Positions 1-5,999 of a stretch of 6,024 nucleotides of DNA are shown piece after piece (within the stretch, counting starts at the first letter, position 1; each line of letters starts with the position of its first letter). Source of the DNA: JBBRLG01 sp038231495. Lineage in GTDB: Bacteria; Planctomycetota; Planctomycetia; Gemmatales; Gemmataceae. The stretch lies in assembly GCA_038231495.1 (NCBI GenBank), contig JBBRLG010000463.1:1-6024 (forward strand), read 5' to 3'. The position numbers were made by a program, and so were the translations under genes. The notes beneath the pieces were generated by a model. The model saw only the letters and a program-made list of their open reading frames with translations, ran no database searches and was not told where the DNA came from.

Positions 1-16
1 TGGCGCCGGTGCCGCC
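1..16. repeat. Left arm of the inverted repeat bounding the PLD core segment
   Basis: The reverse complement of 1-16 is GGCGGCACCGGCGCCA. It matches 579-596 (GGCGGCACCGCCGCGCCA) at all 16 bases if a 2-nt gap is allowed, including 10 contiguous bases (GGCGGCACCG). This arm lies at the very edge of the window, so its outer flank cannot be seen. The sequence is low in complexity and GC-rich, so chance similarity is possible; its position at a predicted recombination junction gives it weight. Confidence 0.5.
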
Positions 17-653
17 GCCCGTCGTGGCCGAGCGGTCCACCCTCGACCCGGCCGCATTGGAAAAGGAGTTGCGGCACTCGGCGGGCAACGAATTGCAACC
101 GGCCGACGTGCAGCTTTTCGTCGATGGTGCCGCCGCGCTGACTGCCTTGCACGACGTGATCGGCGGCGCGGAGTGCCGCATCGACGTGCTGATGTACCTC
201 TGGGACAGCGACCCGCTCGGCACCGAAGTTGCAAAATGTCTGGCGGCCCGCGCCGGGCCGAAGCGGCCGGTGCGCGTGCTGGTGGACGGCGGCGGCAACC
301 TGATCGACGGCCTGCCCGACTCGGCGACGGCCGGCGAGGTCAATCGCGTCGTGTGCTGGCTGGCGAAGCAGCCGTTCGTCGAAGTGCTGCGCACGCGCAA
401 CGCCGTGGCCCGGTTCGACCATCGCAAGCTGGTGGTGGCCGACGGCAAAATTGCCTGGAGCGGCGGTCGCAACTTCACCGCGCCGTCGTTTTTCGAGTAC
501 CACGATCTTTCTTATACTTTATCGGGGCCACTGGCTTCCGACACGGCCGCGCTCTTCGACGAGTTTTGGCGGCAACAGGGCGGCACCGCCGCGCCACCGC
601 TGCCGGCCGCCACCGCGCGCAGGTCGGCCCCCGATTCGGTGACGAAGTTGTAG
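3..653 (+). CDS. Phospholipase D-like catalytic core, one HKD motif, 5'-partial and with a foreign 3' end
   Basis: The reading frame is open from the left edge (first full codon at 3), so the GTG at 9 is probably not a real start. The product belongs to the PLD/cardiolipin synthase-like superfamily, which hydrolyses or transfers phosphodiester bonds, usually on phospholipids. Seen directly: a PLD-type beginning (QLFVDGAAALTALHDVIGGA, then RIDVLMYLWDSD) and one complete HxKx4Dx6GGxN motif with His at 420-422, Lys at 426-428, Asp at 441-443 and GGRN after it. Cardiolipin synthase-like enzymes normally carry two HKD motifs in about 400-500 residues; only one is present here. PLD-like sequence ends at DEFWRQQGG (about 588). 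The remaining 20 or so codons to the stop at 651-653 are antisense to the lipoprotein segment on the other strand, so this C-terminus is probably artificial. The family call is firm; an intact functional product is unlikely. Confidence 0.8.
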   Translation, partial: APVPPPVVAERSTLDPAALEKELRHSAGNELQPADVQLFVDGAAALTALHDVIGGAECRIDVLMYLWDSDPLGTEVAKCLAARAGPKRPVRVLVDGGGNLIDGLPDSATAGEVNRVVCWLAKQPFVEVLRTRNAVARFDHRKLVVADGKIAWSGGRNFTAPSFFEYHDLSYTLSGPLASDTAALFDEFWRQQGGTAAPPLPAATARRSAPDSVTKL

Positions 654-874
654 CCGCCGCGCAACGGGTGGGCCGCCGCGGCGACCGCGGTGTCGGCAAC
701 GAGCTGGCGCGCGAGCAAGCCTTTGCGGCCGAGGACCGGCTCCGCGGCGTTGCAGGCGGCCAAGCGTGCAGGCGGTGTTTGACAACCGGCTGTCAGTGAG
801 CCGAGGACGCAAACGCCGAGGTACAGCCAGGTGCGCGCAACGGCCGGCCTATGCGGCGTGGGCGCGCAGTTCAT
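512..874 (-). pseudogene. Lipoprotein N-terminal fragment, probably the missing 5' part of the PLD-like gene
   Basis: Reading leftwards from the ATG at 874, the frame encodes a type II signal peptide: Arg14, a hydrophobic stretch (WLYLGVCVLG) and the lipobox LTAG-C with Cys31. About 65 polar and Ala-rich residues follow, including GGYNFVTESGADLRAV. From about position 579 the frame runs antisense through the PLD core and becomes meaningless until the stop at 512-514, so only 579-874 is taken as real coding sequence. The last sensible residues, GSGGAAVPP, run in frame into PPVVAERSTL, the beginning of the PLD core at the left edge, if the core is flipped. This suggests that the two are parts of one membrane-anchored PLD-like lipoprotein. 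An alternative ATG lies at 895; neither start has a good Shine-Dalgarno sequence. The lipoprotein call rests on the lipobox; membership in the PLD gene is inference from the junctions. Confidence 0.6.
579..596. repeat. Right arm of the inverted repeat and inversion breakpoint
   Basis: This arm marks the point where forward PLD coding sequence ends and reverse-strand lipoprotein coding sequence begins. The 10-base core (579-588) is read in the same codon phase on both sides: GTG CCG CC in the reverse lipoprotein frame and GTG CCG CC at 9-16 in the forward PLD frame. Crossover at this core would therefore preserve the reading frame. Confidence 0.5.
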
Positions 875-1013
875 CCTGGTGGCGGAAAGGCTCATGCAGC
901 AGTCATCGGCTTTTGGCCAGAAAGCTGCTCGCCCAAACCGCCGGCAGTCTCGGCGTGATTGAACGCAAAGTTGAACGAATTTCGGGCTGGATTGGTTGCG
1001 TAAACTGGGCGAA
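875..1013. other. Intergenic region with no recognisable gene
   Basis: This 139-nt stretch lies between the reverse-strand lipoprotein fragment and the stop codon of the RelE/ParE-like gene. The forward frame crossing it has no family-like features, and the region lacks a TACAAT box or a hairpin with a U-run on either strand. It presumably holds the 5' leader of the lipoprotein gene. Confidence 0.4.
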
Positions 1014-1331
1014 TTAGAACCCGGCATTGCGCATGACTTCAAAAGGCGTGATGACAAAGACCATGCGTTGTTCTTCGTTGAGGATGTATTCAACGAAGAA
1101 TGGGTGAATTGTAAGCGTCCAGAGGACATTCCCGCTGGTAGCTAAATCCTTTTTCGGCTCGCCGAATTGGGGGTAGGTCCGCAACCGCGAATCGATGCTT
1201 TCCACCGCACTCCCGGCGAGGGCGCCCCACCCACCCGCTTGGGCCCGGCGCAACGTTTGCCTTAGTTCGTCCAGAACCCACTTGGAGTAGCTGACGTTGT
1301 ACGGAACAGGGGGGTAAGGCGTTTCGCTCAC
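1014..1331 (-). CDS. RelE/ParE-like small protein, putative toxin of a type II toxin-antitoxin-like pair
   Basis: The product has 105 residues, within the usual 85-120 of RelE/ParE toxins. The pattern fits that superfamily: an N-terminal strand (YNVSYS), a helix (WVLDELRQTLRRAQ), a second helix (AVESIDSRLRTYP), the motif FGEPKKDL (residues 46-53), then strands WTLTI, FFVEYILNEEQRMVFVI. Known members act as ribosome-dependent mRNA interferases or gyrase inhibitors; which, if either, applies here cannot be told. The GTG start at 1331 is preferred over the upstream ATG at 1364 because it has a good Shine-Dalgarno (GGAAGG, 3-4 nt upstream) and overlaps the previous gene's stop in a GTGA tetranucleotide, a classic sign of translational coupling. 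It is the second cistron of a two-gene - strand operon. The family call is by pattern, not by search; it could be a non-toxic relative. Confidence 0.55.
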   Translation of the reverse strand: MSETPYPPVPYNVSYSKWVLDELRQTLRRAQAGGWGALAGSAVESIDSRLRTYPQFGEPKKDLATSGNVLWTLTIHPFFVEYILNEEQRMVFVITPFEVMRNAGF

Positions 1332-1897
1332 GTGCCTTCCACGATTTTCTTGAGTTCCGGCCAAAAGTCCGCAAATTGAAAACCACCGCCGTTTTCCTGC
1401 ATGTCCTTTAGGTCCGCGAGGCCTCGCGCCTCATCCTCCTGCGAAAAGGACTGCTGCATCAGTGCCAAATACTCCGGCGTTAGGTGTCCGTCACGCATTG
1501 CGACCATGCCGTCGTAAATCACTTCCCGCTCGACGAACTGGGTGGGATTGCTTGCGGTAATGGTAATTCGACAACCTTCCTCCTTACCATTCGGCGTGCC
1601 ACCGCCTGCAAGCGTGAGTACCGCGCTGCCAATCCCTTTGAAAAGGCCATCAACCGTCACCGGCTCGTGATACCAGACTTCCAGAACGATTCCCTCGCAC
1701 CCGCCGTCCGCCGCCACGCGCTCGATCGCGCGCGATCCGCGTTCCGCCGTATCCCGCAGTGCGGCTAACAAGCAGAACCGGCATTCCGTCCAGAAGCCCG
1801 GCTGGCTTTCTTCAATGAGATGGTGCAACCGCGGATTGCTGGCAGAAATCCAGCCCTTGGCATGGGCCGCGGTCGTTGTCTCGTTTGTTGTAAGCAT
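1328..1897 (-). CDS. Hypothetical protein, operon partner of the RelE/ParE-like gene
   Basis: I do not recognise a family for this 189-residue protein. The ATG at 1897 is chosen because GAGGA lies about 7 nt upstream; an earlier in-frame ATG (1945) lacks this support. No signal peptide or membrane segment is visible. The central part (about residues 60-122) alternates strand-like segments with Gly-rich turns (GIVLEVWYHEP, SAVLTLAGGG, CRITITAS). The C-terminal 55 or so residues are charged and helix-prone (QEDEARGLADLKDM, then DFWPELKKIVEGT). Cys occurs at residues 39, 42, 67 and 109, with 39 and 42 as a CRFC pair. It ends in a 4-nt overlap with the downstream RelE/ParE-like gene. That context, with the antitoxin gene usually first and the acidic helical tail, suggests it could neutralise its partner, but it is roughly twice the length of a typical antitoxin and shows no obvious DNA-binding fold. 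Function is inference only. Confidence 0.6.
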   Translation of the reverse strand: MLTTNETTTAAHAKGWISASNPRLHHLIEESQPGFWTECRFCLLAALRDTAERGSRAIERVAADGGCEGIVLEVWYHEPVTVDGLFKGIGSAVLTLAGGGTPNGKEEGCRITITASNPTQFVEREVIYDGMVAMRDGHLTPEYLALMQQSFSQEDEARGLADLKDMQENGGGFQFADFWPELKKIVEGT

Positions 1898-1991
1898 GGT
1901 TTTTTCCTCACCGGGTGCAGGTCCGAAAGACTCTGCTACAATCATGCTAACCCATTCGCCTCAACGATGCCATCGCTGAAACGGCCCGCCG
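1898..1991. promoter_or_regulatory. Divergent intergenic region
   Basis: These 94 nt separate the - strand operon from the + strand cysteine-cluster gene, so promoters in both directions are expected. On the + strand, TACAAT at 1937-1942 is a good -10 candidate about 49 nt before the start codon at 1992, but no convincing -35 box stands 16-18 nt upstream. On the - strand I find only weak -10 candidates. The Shine-Dalgarno of the - strand gene lies at its inner edge (about 1905-1909). Confidence 0.4.
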
Positions 1992-2405
1992 ATGCCCCCC
2001 GAACCCTGGTACCAAGACGGCCTACCCTTCACCTGCACCCAGTGCGGCCACTGCTGCACCGGCGACCCCGGCTTCGTCTGGGTGGACGACGCCGAGCTGG
2101 CCGCGATCGCCAAGCTCCGCGGCGAGCCGCTCGACGAGGTAAAGGCGCTGTACACGCGCTGGTCGGCGCGCGGTCGCACCCTGCGCGAAACACTCGGCGG
2201 CGATTGCGTCTTTTACGACCGCAAAAAGGGCTGTACTGTCTATGCCGTGCGCCCCGGTCAGTGCCGTACCTGGCCGTTTTGGGAGAGCAACGTCCAAACG
2301 CCGGAGGCCTGGCAGCACACCTGCAAGGTTTGCCCCGGTTCCGGCCAGGGCGAACTCATTCCGGTCGAAGAGATCACAAAACGCTTGCAGGTTATCCGTC
2401 TCTAA
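1992..2405 (+). CDS. YkgJ-family cysteine-cluster protein
   Basis: The 137-residue product matches the YkgJ/UPF0153 pattern of small cytoplasmic proteins with a CxxCxxCC cluster, thought to chelate zinc or iron-sulfur; the biochemical role of the family is not settled. Nine cysteines are visible: C15, C18, C21 and C22 (FTCTQCGHCC), C72 (GDCVFYD), C81 (GCTVY), C91 (RPGQCRTWPFW) and C111/C114 (TCKVC). The signature GCTVYAVRPGQCRTWPFW is especially typical. Length is normal for the compact members. No signal peptide is present. The ATG at 1992 is the only reasonable start, although no strong Shine-Dalgarno precedes it. The gene ends in two consecutive in-frame stops, TAA TAG (2403-2408). It stands alone between divergent and downstream promoters, so its neighbours give no functional hint. 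Confidence 0.85.
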   Translation: MPPEPWYQDGLPFTCTQCGHCCTGDPGFVWVDDAELAAIAKLRGEPLDEVKALYTRWSARGRTLRETLGGDCVFYDRKKGCTVYAVRPGQCRTWPFWESNVQTPEAWQHTCKVCPGSGQGELIPVEEITKRLQVIRL

Positions 2406-2434
2406 TAGAAATTTCATAATTCATCGGCTACAAT
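2406..2434 (+). promoter_or_regulatory. Candidate sigma70-type promoter for the cytochrome/HXXSHH operon
   Basis: TAGAAA (2406-2411, 4 of 6 to TTGACA) and TACAAT (2429-2434, 5 of 6 to TATAAT) are separated by exactly 17 nt. The predicted transcription start, about 2441, would leave a leader of roughly 100 nt before the ATG at 2540. The same CTACAAT string occurs upstream of the cysteine-cluster gene at 1936-1942. The spacer 2435-2539 shows nothing else recognisable apart from the Shine-Dalgarno GAAGGA (2526-2531), 8 nt before the start. Confidence 0.45.
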
Positions 2435-2539
2435 TACTTAGCTTCGCCTTCCCGCCGAACTGCCGCGCCCCCGCTGCTCCCCCCGCATGGTGCCTGCCAA
2501 ACCTGCCCGCCTACGATCCGCTGTCGAAGGACCTGCCGT

Positions 2540-4468
2540 ATGCGCCGCCTGACGTTCCTTGTTTGCCTGGGATTCCTCGCGTCGTCCGTCGGCGTTTGTG
2601 TGTCCACCAGCATTGCCGAAGTCGTGCCAGATGTGCCGGAGAACGAAACCAAAAAGGCCGACAAGCCGACGTTCTCCAAGGACGTGCAGCCGCTCGTCGC
2701 CCGGTATTGCTACGGCTGTCACGGCAACGGCAAGTCGCTCGGCGGCGTCGTCCTCGACAAGTACAAGGACGAGGATTCCGTCCAGAAAAAGCTCAAGTTG
2801 TGGGAGAAGGCGGCCGACAACGTCCGTTCCGGCAACATGCCGCCCGACGGCAAGCCGCACCCCACTCTCGACGAACTCGACTTGCTCAACACCTACTTCG
2901 ACACCGCCGTCTTCAAGGTCGATTGCGCCAACGGCAAGAAAGACCCGGGCCGCGTCACCATTCACCGCCTCAACCGCGCCGAATACAACAACACGGTACG
3001 CGATTTGGTCGGCGTCGATTTTAACCCGGCCAACGACTTCCCCATCGACGACGCCGGCTACGGCTTCGACAACATCGGCGACGTGCTCTCCATGCCGCCG
3101 ATCTTGCTGGAAAAATACCTCGCCGCCGCCGAACAGGTCGTGGATCGGGCCTTTCAATCGCCGGAACTTAAAAAGAAGTTACTCAACCCGCCGCCGAATC
3201 CGAAGTTTGAGAAGGAGAAGGGCGGCCGCGCGGTCTTGCGCGCCTTCGCGGAACGTGCCTACCGCCGGCCGGCAACCGACTCCGAACTGAAGCGGATGCA
3301 GCGCCTCGTCGATTCGGCCCAAAAAAGCGGCGACGGTTACGACAAGGGCATCCAGCTGGCGATGGAGGCGGTGCTGGTGTCGCCGCACTTTCTGTTCCGC
3401 ATCGAAATGGGCGCGGAGAACGAGAAACCCACCGACTTTTACGGCATCAACGACTGGGAGCTGGCGACCCGGCTGTCGTACTTCCTGTGGAGTACCATGC
3501 CCGACGAGGAGTTGTTTGCCCTGGCCCGCGACGGCAAGCTCCGCAAGGACGACAACCTCGACAAACAGGTGCGGCGGATGCTCAAAGACCCGAAGGCGGC
3601 CGCGCTCGTCGAGAACTTCTTCGACCAGTGGCTCCAAATTCGCGGGTTAAAGACGTTCACGCCGAACCCGGAACAGTTCCCGACGTTCAACGAACCCCTG
3701 CGGACGGCGATGCAGAAGGAGACGGAGTTGTTCTGCGGCCACGTCATCAAGGAGGACCGCAGCCTGCTCGACTTCCTCGACGCCGACTACACCTTCGTCA
3801 ACGAGCGCCTGGCGAAGCATTACGGCATGGAGGGCGTGCAGGGCGACGATTTTCAAAAAGTGACAATCAAGGACAATAGGCGTGGCGGCGTACTGACCCA
3901 GGCGAGTATACTGGCGATCACGTCGAACCCGACGCGGACCTCGCCGGTGAAGCGCGGCAAGTGGATTTTGGAAAACATCCTCGGCACCCCACCGCCACCG
4001 CCGCCGCCGAGTGTGCCCGAATTGAAGGAAGGCAACGAGGCCGCGCTGTCCGGCACATTGCGCCAGCGCATGGAACAGCACCGGGCCGACCCGAACTGTG
4101 CGACGTGCCACCAGCGCATGGACCCGCTGGGCTTCGGCTTCGAGAACTTCGACGCCATCGGCGCGTGGCGCACGCAAGAGGGCAAGCACGCCATCGACGC
4201 CTCGGGCGTGCTGCCCGGCGACGTGAAATTCAACGGCCCGGCGGAACTCCGCGCGATCCTGAAGAAGCGCGGCGGCGCGTTCGGGCGCTGCCTGACCGAG
4301 AAGATGCTGACCTACGCCCTGGGCCGCGGCATGGAGCGTTACGACAAGTGTACGCTCGACGAGATCGCGAAGAACCTGGCGAAGGAGAACTATAAGTTTT
4401 CGAGCTTGGTGCTCGAAATCGTGAAAAGCGACGCGTTCCAGAAACGCCGCGGGATGAAACCGGGTTAA
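2540..4468 (+). CDS. Secreted PSD-type diheme cytochrome protein (PSCyt1-DUF1587-DUF1595-DUF1592-DUF1588-DUF1585)
   Basis: This 642-residue exported protein belongs to the planctomycete-specific cytochrome/PSD family. The Sec signal peptide covers about residues 1-27. PSCyt1 has heme motif C57-Y-G-C60-H61 with a possible axial Met100 in GNMPPDGKPHP. Then come DUF1587 (about 137-201, IHRLNRAEYNNTVRDL), DUF1595 (about 231-290, AYRRPATDSEL to SPHFLFRIE), DUF1592 (about 302-430, ELATRLSYFLWSTMPDEEL), DUF1588 (about 447-545, with the TPPPPPPPSVPEL run at 483-495 and second heme motif C520-A-T-C523-H524), and DUF1585 (about 562-635). The start at ATG 2540 is supported by GAAGGA 8 nt upstream. Role: probably periplasmic electron transfer or oxidation in polymer degradation; the substrate is unknown in this family. 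Only about 28 residues separate DUF1587 from DUF1595, where larger relatives can have a long insert, so this is a compact form. The next gene is its usual DUF1552 partner. Confidence 0.92.
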   Translation: MRRLTFLVCLGFLASSVGVCVSTSIAEVVPDVPENETKKADKPTFSKDVQPLVARYCYGCHGNGKSLGGVVLDKYKDEDSVQKKLKLWEKAADNVRSGNMPPDGKPHPTLDELDLLNTYFDTAVFKVDCANGKKDPGRVTIHRLNRAEYNNTVRDLVGVDFNPANDFPIDDAGYGFDNIGDVLSMPPILLEKYLAAAEQVVDRAFQSPELKKKLLNPPPNPKFEKEKGGRAVLRAFAERAYRRPATDSELKRMQRLVDSAQKSGDGYDKGIQLAMEAVLVSPHFLFRIEMGAENEKPTDFYGINDWELATRLSYFLWSTMPDEELFALARDGKLRKDDNLDKQVRRMLKDPKAAALVENFFDQWLQIRGLKTFTPNPEQFPTFNEPLRTAMQKETELFCGHVIKEDRSLLDFLDADYTFVNERLAKHYGMEGVQGDDFQKVTIKDNRRGGVLTQASILAITSNPTRTSPVKRGKWILENILGTPPPPPPPSVPELKEGNEAALSGTLRQRMEQHRADPNCATCHQRMDPLGFGFENFDAIGAWRTQEGKHAIDASGVLPGDVKFNGPAELRAILKKRGGAFGRCLTEKMLTYALGRGMERYDKCTLDEIAKNLAKENYKFSSLVLEIVKSDAFQKRRGMKPG

Positions 4469-4473
4469 ACACC

Positions 4474-4536
4474 GTCCGCCGCTTGCGGCTGAGCGCAAAG
4501 CCGCAAGCGGCGAGCGCAAAGCCGCAAGCGGCGGAC
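4474..4536. repeat. Intercistronic palindrome with perfect 21-nt tandem duplication
   Basis: Positions 4491-4511 and 4512-4532 are identical 21-nt units in tandem. The left arm 4474-4490 (GTCCGCCGCTTGCGGCT) is a perfect 17-nt reverse complement of 4520-4536. It can also pair over 13 nt with the first unit (4478-4490 with 4499-4511, 8-nt loop). The RNA could thus form either a 13-bp hairpin with a short loop or a 17-bp hairpin with a 29-nt loop. No U-run follows, so it is not a classic terminator. It lies in the 83-nt gap between two genes expected to be co-transcribed, ending about 5 nt before the Shine-Dalgarno of the second. It resembles a REP-like intergenic element. Confidence 0.75.
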
Positions 4537-4551
4537 AGTCGAGGGATGAAA

Positions 4552-5907
4552 ATGAAACATCTCCGCATATCGCGCCGAACCGTCCTGCGGGGTCTGGGCG
4601 CGTGCGTCGCGCTGCCCCTGCTGGAATCGATGCTGCCGACGTTCTCGCTGGCCGGCTCGACCGCCGCGAAGGCCGTCGAAACGCCGCTCCGCCTGGCCTT
4701 CATGTACGTCCCCAACGGCATCCACATGCCGACCTGGACGCCGGCCGCCGAGGGGGCCGGGTTCGAGTTGCCCGCGACCCTCGAGCCGCTGGCGGACGTG
4801 AAGGATTACGTCACCGTTCTGAGCGGCCTGGCCCAACAGAAGGCTGCGGCCAACGGCGACGGCCCTGGCGACCACGCCCGTGCCATGGCCACGTTCCTCA
4901 CCGGCTGCCAGGCCAAGAAGACCGGCGGCGCCGACATCAAGGTCGGCGTCTCGGTCGATCAGGTCGCGGCCGGCAAGCTCGGCAAAGACACGCGCTTCCC
5001 GTCGCTGGAAATCGGCTGCGAGGAGATCAAGAGTTCCGGCTCCTGCGACTCCGGTTACAGCTGTGCGTACTCGAACAACCTGTCGTGGCGCACCGAATCG
5101 ACGCCGATGTCCAAGGAGATCAATCCTCGGCTGGTGTTCGAGCGTCTCTTCGGCGGCAAGGACCAGGGCGAGACCGACGAAAACCGCCTGCGCCGCGAGC
5201 GCTACCACAAAAGCATCCTCGATTTCGTGGCCGAGGACGCCAACACGCTCAAGAACCAGCTCGGCACCAACGACCAACGCAAGCTCGACGAGTACCTGAC
5301 CGGCGTGCGCGAGATTGAAATGCGCATCGAGCGCGCCCAGCCCAAGATCGATGTCGGCGACACGAAAGTCTCGAAGCCGCTTGGCATTCCGCACAACTAC
5401 CAGGAACACCTGCGGCTGATGGCCGACATTCTCGTCCTGGCGTTCAAGACCGACCTGACGCGGGTTTCGACGTTCGTGTTCGCTAACGACGGCAGCAATC
5501 GCGATTACGGCGCGATCGGCGTGCCGGAGGGTCACCACGACCTCTCGCACCACGGCCGCGATCCGAAGAAGCAGGAGAAACTGCAAAAGATCAACACCTT
5601 CCACACGACGCAGCTAGCCTACCTGATCGGCAAGCTGAAGGAGGTCAAGGAGGGTGACGGCAACTTGCTCGACAACTGCTTGCTGGTGTACGGCAGCGGC
5701 ATCGGCGACGGCAACCGCCACAACCACGACGACCTGCCAATCGTCCTGGCCGGCAAGGCCCGCAACACGATTCAGTCGGGCCGCCACGTCCGCTACAAGC
5801 GGGGCACGCCGTTGACGAACCTGTACCTGTCCGTGCTGGATCGGGTTGGCGCCAACGTCGATTCGTTCGGCGACAGCGACGGCCGGCTGCCAGGGTTGGA
5901 AGGATAA
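4552..5907 (+). CDS. HXXSHH-motif (DUF1552) exported protein with Tat signal
   Basis: This 451-residue protein is a full-length member of the DUF1552/HXXSHH family, whose fold is expected to resemble the alkaline phosphatase/sulfatase-like group; its substrate is unknown. A Tat signal is present at the N-terminus (S7-R8-R9-T-V-L, then hydrophobic LGACVALPLL). Downstream are LRLAFMYVPNGIHMPTW, a Cys-rich conserved loop (C156, C165, C171; CDSGYSCAYSNN), the family motif H329-D-L-S332-H333-H334, and the C-terminal LLVYGSGIGDGNRHNHDDLP, the kind of metal-site segment seen in the superfamily. ATG 4552 is chosen because GAGGG (4541-4545) stands 6 nt upstream; the ATG at 4546 abuts that site, and the open frame back to 4483 only translates the repeat. 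Tat export implies folding, perhaps with a cofactor, before transport, and so delivery to the same compartment as the cytochrome encoded just upstream. Confidence 0.92.
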   Translation: MKHLRISRRTVLRGLGACVALPLLESMLPTFSLAGSTAAKAVETPLRLAFMYVPNGIHMPTWTPAAEGAGFELPATLEPLADVKDYVTVLSGLAQQKAAANGDGPGDHARAMATFLTGCQAKKTGGADIKVGVSVDQVAAGKLGKDTRFPSLEIGCEEIKSSGSCDSGYSCAYSNNLSWRTESTPMSKEINPRLVFERLFGGKDQGETDENRLRRERYHKSILDFVAEDANTLKNQLGTNDQRKLDEYLTGVREIEMRIERAQPKIDVGDTKVSKPLGIPHNYQEHLRLMADILVLAFKTDLTRVSTFVFANDGSNRDYGAIGVPEGHHDLSHHGRDPKKQEKLQKINTFHTTQLAYLIGKLKEVKEGDGNLLDNCLLVYGSGIGDGNRHNHDDLPIVLAGKARNTIQSGRHVRYKRGTPLTNLYLSVLDRVGANVDSFGDSDGRLPGLEG

Positions 5908-5925
5908 CGTCTGCTCAAATGCAAG

Positions 5926-5999
5926 GGCGAGCCGGGCGCGGAAGCGACCGGAGTCGAACGCGGGGGCTAGACTACGGGCGCTGACGCTCCCGGCTCGCC
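5926..5999. repeat. 74-nt imperfect palindrome downstream of the HXXSHH gene
   Basis: Arms 5926-5954 and 5971-5999 are reverse complements at 24 of 29 positions, with 11 perfect bases at the outer ends (GGCGAGCCGGG and CCCGGCTCGCC) and a 16-nt loop. AAAAAA follows at 6000-6005, which is the wrong base for a + strand intrinsic terminator. The sequence resembles GC-rich palindromic elements (GAGCCGGG...AGCG) that I recall as common between planctomycete genes; copy number cannot be judged from this window. It may still help end or stabilise the operon mRNA 3' end. Confidence 0.7.

Noticed and set aside
766..1017. + strand open frame across the 875-1013 intergenic region
   Set aside because: It has no recognisable motif or good ribosome binding site, and its first part is antisense to the lipoprotein signal peptide.
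1820..2419. + strand open frame of 199 codons overlapping the cysteine-cluster gene
   Set aside because: It is Arg/Pro-rich, in a different frame from the YkgJ-type gene, and crosses the divergent promoter region.
2438..3157. - strand open frame of 239 codons
   Set aside because: It is antisense to the cytochrome N-terminus and the operon leader, rich in Val/Gly/Asp as expected of a complementary frame.
3647..4519. Long - strand open frame opposite the cytochrome gene
   Set aside because: It is antisense to well-conserved DUF1592/1588/1585 coding sequence and low in complexity; a shadow frame.
4491..4532. Possible CRISPR or minisatellite array
   Set aside because: There are only two directly adjacent 21-nt units, with no spacers between them and no cas-like genes nearby.
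4483..4551. Upstream N-terminal extension of the HXXSHH protein
   Set aside because: It translates the tandem repeat (SAKPQAA twice), would bury the Tat motif inside the protein, and has no Shine-Dalgarno; ATG 4552 has one.
4465..5604. Long - strand open frame (379 codons) opposite the HXXSHH gene
   Set aside because: It lies wholly antisense to a clearly recognised gene in GC-rich DNA, where codon bias keeps the opposite frame open; its translation shows no family-like pattern.
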